A DNA stretch of 64,000 nucleotides from Globodera rostochiensis (taxonomy: Eukaryota > Nematoda > Chromadorea > Rhabditida > Heteroderidae): assembly GCA_018350325.1 (NCBI GenBank), contig JAEVLN010000004.1, positions 4,506,082 through 4,570,081 of the forward strand, read 5' to 3'. Made by a program: the position numbers and the translations under genes. Below are positions 24,837 to 34,759 of this stretch, piece after piece. Within the stretch, counting starts at the first letter, position 1. Each line of letters begins with the position of its first letter. A model generated the notes under the pieces. It worked only from the letters and a program-made list of their open reading frames with translations, had not been told where the DNA came from and did not search any database.

Positions 24837-25269
24837 TTAGGGGAGGCGAGGGGCACCACCTTCTTCTCGGCGCCGTACCCTCCGGTTGGCCATCGCCTGA
24901 CGCAGTCCGAACCAGCCAAGGAACCAAATGCCGACACAACACACACAGGGGACACAAATGATTAGCATGAGGACTCTGCAGAGGGAGCATTTTGATGGAG
25001 TGGTGATCATTGTGAAACTCACAGGAACCCGATCAACCAGCCGACGATTCGACCTGCCTGCCTGAAACCATCCAATCAGTGGGTAATTTGACCGACTAAC
25101 TGTCCACCCACCATCCATAGTAACTACCGTAGTAATTGTCGTCGTAATACTGTCTTTTTACCCGTGCGGCGCGGTGCCACCCATCATCATTGGCGGAAGC
25201 AACAACATCACAACAGAAGATGAACATGGATGTGGAGACGAACATTACCCACCATTGTGGCATGGGCAT
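24837..25269 (-). CDS. Small single-pass membrane or secreted protein
   Basis: Three exons are assembled by splice signals. Exon 1 (from ATG 25269) gives MPMPQWWVMFVSTSMFIFCC followed by DVVASA, a signal-peptide-like start, then a dibasic RVKRQ and YYDDNYYGSYYG. A donor GTGGGT lies at about 25112. Exon 2 (about 25060-25025), after TGGTTTCAG, gives GRIVGWLIGFL. Exon 3, after CTCTGCAG, gives VLMLIICVPCVCCVGIWFLG and then FGLRQAMANRRVRRREEG, ending at 24837. So there is a Tyr/Asp-rich ectodomain of about 25 residues after a possible furin site, one hydrophobic segment with a CxxCC cluster, and a basic cytosolic tail. The total is about 115 residues. It resembles short nematode-specific membrane proteins. 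I cannot name the function. Confidence 0.65.
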
Positions 25270-27588
25270 TTGGAGGAGTTCAGGGGGCAGCGGGGATGGG
25301 AGATCACCAAATGGGTGGGTCACTTTTTGCAGAAGTGCTTCTGAAGCAGCAAGTGATTGTGATGTTTAACGTATGCCGTTTGATGGTTGTTCGACGGGTA
25401 CAATGCTGTGGGAATGGAAGTACGACGAATTGGGTGAATGGGTGGAAAGGATGGCGGTGTTTGTTGTCCGTCGGCTGTTTTAGTCGTGGGCCCCTCCCCC
25501 TACCGTTTGGATGTCCTTTTGTGCGCAATTCCCTCCCCTCTCGAGAGTGAAGGATGCCCGGACCCACACAACTGGCCAATGTTGTCGCATGGACCGGCCA
25601 AAAATGGTGAGGACACTTCAGATTGGAAGAGCGGTGAGAAAAATTGGAGTTGGGAGATGACGGGGAAAGGCGATTAATCCAAAGGATTGAATGTTGGACG
25701 CGATCAGAGGACAGATGAGTAAGCTGAGAGGAGAAGCACATAAAGTTAGCTTTGTTTGGAAGTGTCGTCAACACCCCTCCCCCCTCCCCTAAAGCCATTT
25801 GTTGTTGTCCTTCTGCTGAGTGTCCGCCGCCAACCCATTCATTTTGTCCTATGGACCCCGCCCCCCCCCCCGCCTCCAACTGCCGCCATCAGCAGATTTG
25901 CTCATTGCTTCGAGTTTAGCGATAAAAGCATTGAGTTTTGGTGGTGTCGGACAGATGTCAACAATAAACGTTGTTTCCCACCGTCTCCAAAATGTCATTG
26001 GATCGCTTCGTCCGTTTAACTCAATAACCCCCCCCCCCCCTCCCCCTCCCCTTCAACTTCATTTTTCCATTTTTGCCACTAAGCAAAAAATGGCCATATT
26101 CTGGCCGAATGGCACCGAATCTTCCCTTCTCTTTCGTACTCATCGATGGGCGTGCGTAGGACACAAATGGGCCATGCACAATTTGGGGACACAGCAATAA
26201 GATTAATGCTCATGGGTTGGGGATGAGGTCACTCACCATTTGGGTGCCAAAAGGGGGAGGGGCGTCCAATGCTTCTGATGGATGAGGACAAACAACAATT
26301 CGGAACTGACTAAGGCCAAAGTTGAAGCAAAATTGGGTTGTTTTCGATCAATTGATAGTTCAAAAAAACAACAATGCCAATCGCTTTCTTTTCAACCAAC
26401 CGGAGGCTTTGAGTGATTCGACTGGGGGCACGCCCAATCAAGCACATTCCATTCCATTCCAGTCAAGAAATGTCGCAAAAGTCTTAGGCCGGCGCGGGTC
26501 CCTCAAAAAGCATTTTGGACGACATGGCAGTTGCCGTAGCTTTACCTGCGCTGGTCACGACGATACAATCGCCTCACTTAGGCCAACGAGCGCACCCTCC
26601 AGAGGCGCCATAACTTAGCCCCCCCCCCCCCCCCAAAAAGGCATTTCCTTTCCGCCGTCCCCTTCACTTTCATCTCGCCCGCCTTTCTCGCTTCTCCATT
26701 TCCTTTCAATTCAATTCGCTTCAAAGCAAACGATGAAGTGAGGGGGGGGGGGCTAAATCTTCTGCAGCGGATTGAAGTGCCTCGGGAAATGCGTTCGGTG
26801 GATGACTTTGTCCCCCCCCCCGCCTTCTCTCCTCCTCAGACTTTCTCCATTGAGAGGTGCAATAATCGTCCCATTCCCGGCGGGGGGGGGGGGGGGGGGG
26901 GGGTCTTCGACGGATGCCCCTTTTCTTCTTCCCCGGCATTCTCTCTCCCCTAATTCGGCTTCGCCCAAATCAAATAAACACAGAAAACGAACGAAAGATT
27001 TGTCCCAAAAATCACATCCCTCACGGAATGCGCTCGAATGAGTCAATTTGTGAATTCGTCCCCACCCCCCACGGCATTTTCCCTTTGCTCTTTTTTGCTT
27101 CATCCCTTTGACGAGTTATGGCAATGCCGACTTAATTGCCAAAAGACCGGCCGGCAACAATGGGTGAAGCCGGAGAAAAGGTCGAATTTCGGTGGAGAGG
27201 AGGCGAACTTTCAGCTTTCGGAATTTGCCTTTGTCGTCCAATGGAATATCGACTTCCCTCATAACTCGAAGGTGCCGCAAATCGCAAATATGAAAAGAGA
27301 ATAATGTCAGAGACTGGCTGATTGGGGGAGGCTTCCGATTTAACTACGAAAAACGGCGTCCCCCCCCCCCTCCCCCGGGTGAAGTGAAAACGAAAGTCCC
27401 CCCCCCCCCAATAATCCCTTAATGATGCCCCCCAAACACTTACTGTACAATGAATGATTGTCACTTACCGTACAATGAATGATTGTCACTTACCGTACAA
27501 TGAATGATTGTCACTTACCGTACAATGAATGATTGTCACTTATCGTACAATGAATAATTTCTTCCATTTTCCAATTCCCCCCAAAGCG
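25270..27588. other. Intergenic region upstream of the GPCR gene
   Basis: About 2.3 kb with C or G runs at 25860, 26028, 26618, 26741, 26812, 26881-26902, 27360 and 27399. Open frames on both strands are low-complexity. I see no supported gene. Confidence 0.5.
27437..27563. repeat. 25-bp minisatellite (5 copies) just upstream of the GPCR start
   Basis: The unit is ACTTACCGTACAATGAATGA plus TTGTC, repeated four to five times with single-base changes (CTGTAC, CGTAC, TATCGTAC). It ends about 26 bp before the ATG of the GPCR gene. Confidence 0.95.
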
Positions 27589-30181
27589 ATGAATTGCACT
27601 GGTGACGCCACAATTCCCCCTCAAATGATTTTCCGCTGGACGCACAACGGCAGTGTGGCCATTTGTTACTCTGTCGTCAGTTGTTTTTATGCTCGATAGA
27701 CTTTTTTTGGTTAAAACAGCGGTTTTTTTCTGTTTCAAATTCCCCAATAATTGCAATAATTGGTGCTTTAAAAGGTTTTTGTGATCGCTCTGTTCGGCAA
27801 CTTGCTGGTGCTGGCCGTGTTGATCAGGTCGGTCGGTGATTGTCACTGATCATTGCAGTTGATCAAATGTTTCGCTTGCGCACCTTATTTATTTTTTGTT
27901 CTCTCTCAGAAACCAATGCATCAAAAAACGTCGGGTGAACACAATTCTCTTCCACATGACCATCGCACAACTTCTCGGTTTGCATAATTGGGAAACTTTC
28001 ATCATCTACATATGCTACATCCCTAAAGAGATTTGTTCATTCCCCCTCCAGTGACTTTGGTCTACATCCCTAAAGAGATTGTGCACAATTTGACCATCGC
28101 ATGGCTCGGGGGCGACTTTGTGAGTGATCGGTGCCAATGTCCAATCACTTTTCCCATCCCTTCGAAGTTGTGCCGACTGTGCAAATTCTTTGACGTTTTC
28201 GGTGTCACTTTGTCTGCCGGCATCCTGGTTTGCCTCAGTCTGGACAGGTCCCTCGAATGTGCCAATGTCCTAATCCCTCCCACCCGCTCGATCATTCAGG
28301 TTCTACTCCATTCTGTTCCCACTTTATGTGATCAATGCTAAACGGAGTGTCCAATGGATGCTTTCCATTGCTTGGTCTTTTCTTTGAATGCATTTCTTAT
28401 TATTTACTTTAACGCTTTTAGGCTCGTCAGCTTTTTGAGCAGCATCCCCCAAGTGCGTTGGTTTCTTATCTGTCCCGATGACTCAAGTCAAATTCCGATT
28501 TGTTTTCAGATTTACATCTTCCGAACCGGTTGGTGGTCGAACTCGCCACGCTTCCACAAAGTTGCCGTTTAGCCCAGCATCCTTGCTTTGTCCACTTCAT
28601 TCAGTGCGTGTCCGCCGATGTCATCGGTTTGGTGTCGCCTTCCATCGTTTATTGGTTTTCTGTGCTGAACATTGTGCAGGTGCCTTCGTTTTGTCCGATT
28701 TGATTGCTTTTGCTTCTTTTTTCGGTTTATTTCATTCCCCTGCTGGTCATCGTCGTCTGTTACGGCTCCATTCTCGTGTCCATTTCACTCAAAAGCGCCG
28801 GTCTCCATGTGTCTTCTGCCTGTTGCAACGTCTCAGCCGCAGCCCACCCCCCACAGCCCCAAGCGAATTGGGCCAAATTGGCACTTTTACGGGGCGAACG
28901 TAAAGAGACTTTTGCGGGACGCAGGACGAGCAGTCTGACGGCGACGGTGATGAACGGAATCCGACCGAAGCAGCAACAGAACGACCGGAAGAAGACAAAG
29001 ATGAAATGGGGCAGCGAAGCGGGAGGGAGCGGACTGCGGAGGACGGGCGGCACGGACAGTTTCGAGAAGGCCAAGAACAGGTGGGGGTGGGGGGTGCATC
29101 TGTCGGATGAATGTTTTGTTTATCAGTTCCATTCAAACAGAACGTTGCGGATGACTGTGGTGGTGGTACTGTGCTTTTTGTTCTGTTGGACTCCGTACAC
29201 CGTCGGTTCGTTCGTTTTTAATGATCACTTTTATTCAAATCCAAATCAATCACCAGCAATGTTCATCCATTTCCTCCGTTCTGCCGCTAATGAACGGCCG
29301 ATTTCGCCATTGCTCAGCAAATTCCTTTACGGTTACCTTTCATTGGGACGATTTCGGACAAAAAGGGAAAATTTCTTCAGCCTTTGCCGTCTTCAATTCG
29401 GCAATTTCGCCTTATTTGGTAAGTGCGTTTTGTGAAGCCGACATTTGCGCCGCGGGGCAAATGTTAATTTGACTTGCGCCGCAAATTACCAAACAGAGCC
29501 CTCTACTGAAGGGTCGTCGCCCAATTCAATCCGACCCAATTTATTCCCATTTCCAATCGCCCTTTCCACCTATGCCGTTCAGTACTTCATCTTCTCCTTT
29601 GACCCCCGCAAGGAGTGCCACGAGTTGGCATTCCATTTGCTCCGATACGGCGGTCTCCGCTGTTTTTTGGGCTCTAACGACACACTGAATGAGTCGGTGA
29701 TGTCCCAAACGGGCAGAACGACGACGGGCGGCGGGGGAGCGGGGAGGAGACAAAGCGGGGGCAATGCCATTCGAACAGAGTGAGTTCCATTTTAATTACC
29801 CCCCCCCCCCTTTGCTTATTTAAAATCCCTGCCCGCCTCAAAAACCTCCGACCCGTTTCTCGTTTAACATTTGACCTCTCGCCCACCCCTTCCCCCCAAA
29901 CATCTGACCCCTCCCCCCTCCCCCCCTATTGCCTCTTTTTTAGCAGTCGGCGTCGAGCTATGATCCGACGCGAATCGCGTGCAACCGAAGGGATGTTGAC
30001 GGCCGCAACAGAATCAGCGAACGGACTACTGAGGAGGGAACAGCACCAAACGGTCGCCAAAGCACAGCAACAGACAGCCACCGTCCGTTTCCAACCATGC
30101 GAAAAGGTCAGCGGAAAGTTTTGGCTAATTTGGGGGGGGCATTCCTCAGCCAATGCGAAACGCAGGTTAATGAGTTACTAA
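27589..30181 (+). CDS. GnRH/AKH-family neuropeptide GPCR
   Basis: A seven-helix receptor of the class A GnRH/adipokinetic hormone group at the neuronal or gut plasma membrane. The N-terminus (27589) has Asn-Cys-Thr and Asn-Gly-Ser glycosylation sites. TM1 is VFVIALFGNLLVLAVLIR (27776), TM2 begins NTILFHMTIAQLL, TM3 is LCKFFDVFGVTLSAGIL ending LSLDRF (DRY as DRF). TM4 ends FLSSIPQIYIF, and TM5 is YFIPLLVIVVCYGSILVS (28728). A long intracellular loop 3 of about 110 residues, rich in Lys/Gly/Ser, precedes TM6 RTLRMTVVVVLCFLFCWTPY, the family signature. TM7 is spliced as NSAISPYL plus YFIFSF (29400 and 29581). The basic tail runs to 30181. Around 28680-28730 no acceptor joins the extracellular loop exon to TM5 in frame. 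A one-base error or frameshift may be present there, and the exon around 29200-29400 is also uncertain. C. elegans homologs would be the gnrr genes. Confidence 0.85.
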
Positions 30182-30860
30182 ACTTCAAAGGATTGATTGG
30201 ACCATTCGCAGCGAGGGGACGTGAAAGCCAAATACTTGGGCAACTCGATCTTTAGGTTAACACTCAAATACCAAATTCGCGATTAACAAAAGAAAGTAAA
30301 ACAGGGAATTTTTAGAAAAAAGTTGGTCCAAATCAATTCTCTTGAAGTTATTTTCAGGCACAAAACTTTTTGGAATTCGACGCGCACAAATTCACTTAAT
30401 TTGTCCTCTTCAAATGGCGCCGTCGCCTTAATGTGAAGAAGACGCGCAGGGACAGAAATGTGTTAAATGAATCAAATCGAGAATTTATCGGGTCAATTGT
30501 TATCACGCAATAAACAGATTCTGTTTAGTTTTATTTAGAGGGCACTTTTTTACAATAAAAGAGTCAGAATTAGAATTATTGTAATAATGTTAGGGAAGAA
30601 AAAAACAAAAACACCCGCGTCAATACAAAATATTTCCCGTCTAACCCTAAGAACTGAAAGAGGAGAGAGAATCAAACTCAAATAATACAGAGAAAAGTGA
30701 GAGAAAAAGAACACAAGAACCCAAAAAATGCAATAGAAAATGGAGAGCATTCGGTGGACAAAATGAGAAAGAACAGACCGAAAGAATCGACAAAAACGCA
30801 TAAATGAGCAATTGCATTAAAAGACAAAATGAATCATTAAAAGAGCCCCCACCAAAACGC
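30182..30860. other. Convergent intergenic region
   Basis: A/T-rich 3' sequence between the GPCR and the Gln-rich gene. A possible polyadenylation signal AATAAA is at about 30510. No gene is seen. Confidence 0.5.
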
Positions 30861-33800
30861 TCATTGCTGTTGTGGCAAAATGTCGCGTAAGTCCATGTCC
30901 GACGCGTCAGACTCCGACCGCGTCGTCACACCGCCCCCGGCGCCCTCTTCAAATCGCACTGGCACTTCCTCCGGAGTCAGAATGTTCCCCTCCGCCTCCA
31001 GCACTGGCGGCGGTTCAATTGCTGAAATTTCGAAGATTCGGGAAGATAAACATCGAATATTCTGAGCAATACCGAAAATTTCCGGGTCAATCTCATTGTC
31101 GTAAGTCACAACTCGCTGCTGTTGTTGTTGGCGTAGTTGCCCCCGCATAAAACGTTGAGGGAGTTGCTGCTGTTGGTTCTGTTGGAAGACATAAGACGAC
31201 GAATGGAAGGAAGGCTCCGAACATAGCGATGGCGCCCCGACAAATCCGCCGCCGCCGCCGCCGCCGCCTCTACACGGAGAGAATTGGCTGTGTAGGGAGG
31301 AAGGGGACGCGTTCTGTTGCGGAGGGGCAAAGGAAGCAGCGGAAGAAGAGGAAGGGCGGGTGCAATTGTGCTGACACTGTGTGGAAGGGACAGCGGCGAG
31401 AGGGTGGAAGTGTTGCTGTTGGTAGAGAAGATATTGTTGTTGTTGTTGCTGTGGTTGGGGAAGTTCCGGCACGCGACGAACGGGTGGAGGACCGACGGCG
31501 TTAAAGCATGCCGGAGAATGGAGGGAAGCGCCGAAGACAAACGCTAAAGGGCAAAGAAAATGGGACGCGTCTTTAAACGGAGGGGGCAACGCAAAAGTCA
31601 CCAAAATATTAATCCCCGTTTCAGGCTCGTAGCCAGAAAATTTTTTTGGGGAGGGCCAATTAAGAGAAAAAGTCGATTTCTAGGGGGGTGTATTTTCCGT
31701 TTTTATTACTGTTTTGTTAAAGAACAAAAATACTTTGAGAATTTTGTTCATTTGGGAGGGGGCCCTCCTATGGTTTTTTCTTCTCAATACCCCCCCCCCC
31801 CCCTCCCCTGCTGGCTACGAGCCTGATCCGTTTAAACCATGTTCAATATCGGCCAAAGCTCATTGCTTCACCCACCTCCGGGCGAACAGTATGAAGGATC
31901 GTGCGAATGGCGGTACAGAGACTGCGCCGAATATTGCGCAGCCGAAGAAGCAATGTCGGTCTGTCCGTAAGGCTGACATTGATGCAGATGAACACAGGGC
32001 GCCGCCGTTGTTTTGCCCATCTGGGAATGCGAATAATCGGGGGACATTCGTTGTGCGCGAAAATCCGCAGAGCATTGACCGCCAACTATTTGATGGTCAT
32101 AAAATTTCGATGCACGCGAATCATCATCAAAGGACGAAGATTGAGTTCGAAATTGGCGGATTGCATGGCTTTGCTGATGCTTCACGGCGAAAACCTGACG
32201 CGACTGTCGCCCGAATGTTCGAAAGTCCTCCGTGGAGGGCAATTGGTCAACATGGACATGGGGGACATTGCCGCACGGCCTGACGGAAGACGAAGAAGGA
32301 AAAACACTTATAAAAAAATGGGTTGGGTCCGACTCCGTACGACCAAGTAACAAAGAAATTTTACCTAAATATTTTCGGTTGGAATCTTTGGTCAAAATTG
32401 TCGGGTTGAAGTCTTTTTGAGACGGAAAGCGCGCCGAAAGAATTGGGCGTTATTTGTTGATGTGCCAAAGTGTTGGAGATGCGGCTATGCAAATTTTGCT
32501 GCTGCTGTGATGGGCCTCCAGCACAAATTTTTGATTGGACTGAATTTTAAAAAACGAATAAAAAACGACGCCTCCCCCCCCCCCCCCTCACCTTTTCGTG
32601 GCGCAATTGGTCTGAACCGTTTGGCAACAATTGTCTGTTGTTGCATCGGCTGTTGTTGATGAGGGAAGTTGCGCTTTCGGATGACATTTTGGTCGAGAAA
32701 AACGGCAGACGATGCCGGAGAGCCATCGGACTTCCGCTGGACACTTTGTTGAGCATAACAGACAATTTCGGGGCTTTGATGACGTTTCGAGTCGATGTCC
32801 ATCAGCTGAGAATTGTCATCTTCTAATTTAAAAAAAAAAATTCTGTAAAAGTGAATTTAAACAACTCACTTTCCGCAAACATTTGAGAGGGGGACGAAGA
32901 AGGTTGGACGATCGGCGATGGCCTTTCCATCCGTTTCGGCTGTGTATTGGTGTCTCCTTGCCGCTGTTCCGCCACATTTCCACTGGCTTAAGTGATGGAA
33001 CTGGTTGAATGCTTTTGTCTGAATTGTCCAACCGCCCAAATTTGGAAGAGGCATAAATCGAAGAGTGCCTTTCGGGGGGAGTGCCATTGGAACTTCGGAG
33101 CCATTCATTTGAGCGACGGGGACCTTGAAAAGCAAATGAAAAATAATTAACTTAAAAAACGTTAAAAACGAACCGAGTTCAATTTACGCCAACTAACGCC
33201 GGCAAAAGAAGCCGATGCTTTGCGCTGTGCCGTCTGCGACTTGGCGAAGAAAGGGTCAGCGGGCGAATTCCCTCCACTCTTTTGAAGTTCGTTGCCGCCT
33301 TCGATCCCCATGGCGTTCAAATCGCCATTTTTTGCAGTCGGTGAAGATTTATCAAACACTGAAGCGTTGGAAGAAGAAAAAGAGGTGACGGGCGGAGACG
33401 AATTGCGTAGTTGGAAATACGCTTTTGAAGTTTCCTGCTGCTGTTGAGCAACGGACAATGGGACTTTTTGGCACGTTGAACCATTTTCGATGCGCTAAAA
33501 CAGCAAGAGACTATAAAAAAGCTTTACTCCGTCAAAAAATCCATTCTCACAAAGCGATGGTTCAATAGGTCCGTCCCAACGCCTACATTCTCTCCCTTTT
33601 CGGTATAAGGAGGAGTTTGATTTTGTTTGGTAGAGACCGCCAATTTCCTCTTTCCGTCAGGGCTCAGTGCCGTCACAGAAATTCCTTGGATTTTGAACAG
33701 TTTTTCGACAACGACATTCATCCCGGAATTCTCTGAATTGTTTAGTATGTGAAAGTCAATCGACTTATTTCTGAAAGAACTTCCCACTGACCTGGTGATC

Positions 33801-34759
33801 TCTCCGTCGGTCGGTCCCTTTCCTTTCCAGCCGTCCTTTTAAGGGCTAAAAAATAAAAAAAGAAATAAATAATAAAATTTTCTGACCAAATGATTGTTCC
33901 AACACTTTTTCCAGCGCTCCATCATTGCAGCTTTCACTCTGCTGTAAGCCCACTTCCGATTTTTGCTGCATTTTGTGCAGAAGCGTCATATTATTCGTTT
34001 TGTTTGCAGCAGACGGCCGTTCTGCCGCCTTTCGTGGGTCCCAACCGACGGCATTTGCGACGGACGGAACGATTGGACACTGTTCCCGTACAAAAGAGCG
34101 CAACCTTACGGGATACGACTCGAACAATTCGTTTCCTATTTCATCGTCTTGCTCATTCCCTTCCAAGTCGGAATTGCTCGATTCCTGAACATAAACGGCA
34201 TATAAAAGAGAATTTGAATTAACCGATGGCGAATGATGGAGAGGGATGCTCGACTGTTCACTCTCCTCCAGATCGGCCGTGAAAATGTCCTCGGTCAGCT
34301 GAACGTTCGACCATTCGACATTTTTGCCGCATTTCTCTTTTGCATTTAAACAATTTGCGGCACAACCATTCACTTTGTTAGCCTCGACCGGCGTTTGTCT
34401 GGACGTCGAATCCCGTTTCGTAATTTTAAAAAAATTCCGTTTCTGTCCACTTGAGCGAGTGATTGAAATGCTAACAAGCGGAGCAGATTGATTCTGATCA
34501 ACAGCATCTTTGTGGGTTCTCGTCTTCTGGAACAAAAAGTTTTCCCAACACAAACAAATTTTCTATCGGTTGGTCGCATTACCGCAATTGAATTGCGCCG
34601 TTTGGTGAGTACCAAACGCAAATCGTTCCTTTGCTGAACATCGTAACGCGGGGGCGACTGTCGCGAGACTTTTTTGTTCTTTTCATTTCTCACCTTTCTC
34701 TCATCGTTTATGGGATGGTTTTTGCTTAATATGACTCTCTTTTTTAATTTCTCAAACAT
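30861..34759 (-). CDS. Unrecognised Gln/Ser-rich protein
   Basis: I do not recognise the family. Exons on the minus strand include a basic N-terminus MFEKLKKRVILSKN (34759), QRNDLRLVLTKRRNSIA, then KTRTHKDAVDQNQSAPLVSI through a long acidic/Ser exon (34530-33880) with WDPRKAAERPSAAN. Further pieces are MNVVVEKLFKIQGI (33720), a Ser-rich exon at 33480-33180, MALPPKGTLRFMPLPNLGGW (33090-33030) and KRHQSPEIVCYAQQ (32790). A Gln-rich exon at 32545-32362 ends RFQPKIF before a GTAAAA donor. The last exon (31550-30861) has several poly-Gln tracts, a Gly run, and EIDPEIFGIAQNIRCL, and ends DLRDILPQQQ. Low complexity and basic stretches suggest a nuclear or RNP scaffold, but that is a guess. A possible extra 5' exon, MLDLKIIEDTKWTLSD, lies at 34853-34800. 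The intron at 31560-32361 holds a MITE and an open-frame block. Confidence 0.6.
31622..31825. mobile_element. 204-bp hAT-like MITE
   Basis: Perfect 15-bp terminal inverted repeats CAGGCTCGTAGCCAG and CTGGCTACGAGCCTG. The flanks CCCCGTTT (left) and ATCCGTTT (right) match at 6 of 8 positions, as an old 8-bp target duplication would. The inside is AT-rich with a G-rich left and C-rich right part. It lies in an intron of the Gln-rich gene. Confidence 0.8.
31853..32349. other. Intronic block open in several frames, coding status unclear
   Basis: The stretch lies inside an intron of the minus-strand Gln-rich gene. At least two plus frames and two minus frames stay open for 240-520 bp. The longest plus frame from 31901 is very basic at its start (RRLRRILRSRRS) and later reads more like a folded protein (LADCMALLMLHGENLTRLSP). 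One minus frame (32085-31843) contains RRPVFICINVSLTD. No family is recognised. It could be a nested gene, an unspliced exon or GC-balanced non-coding DNA. Confidence 0.3.

Noticed and set aside
29926..30153. Hydrophobic minus-strand frame
   Set aside because: Antisense shadow of the basic C-terminal tail exon of the GPCR.
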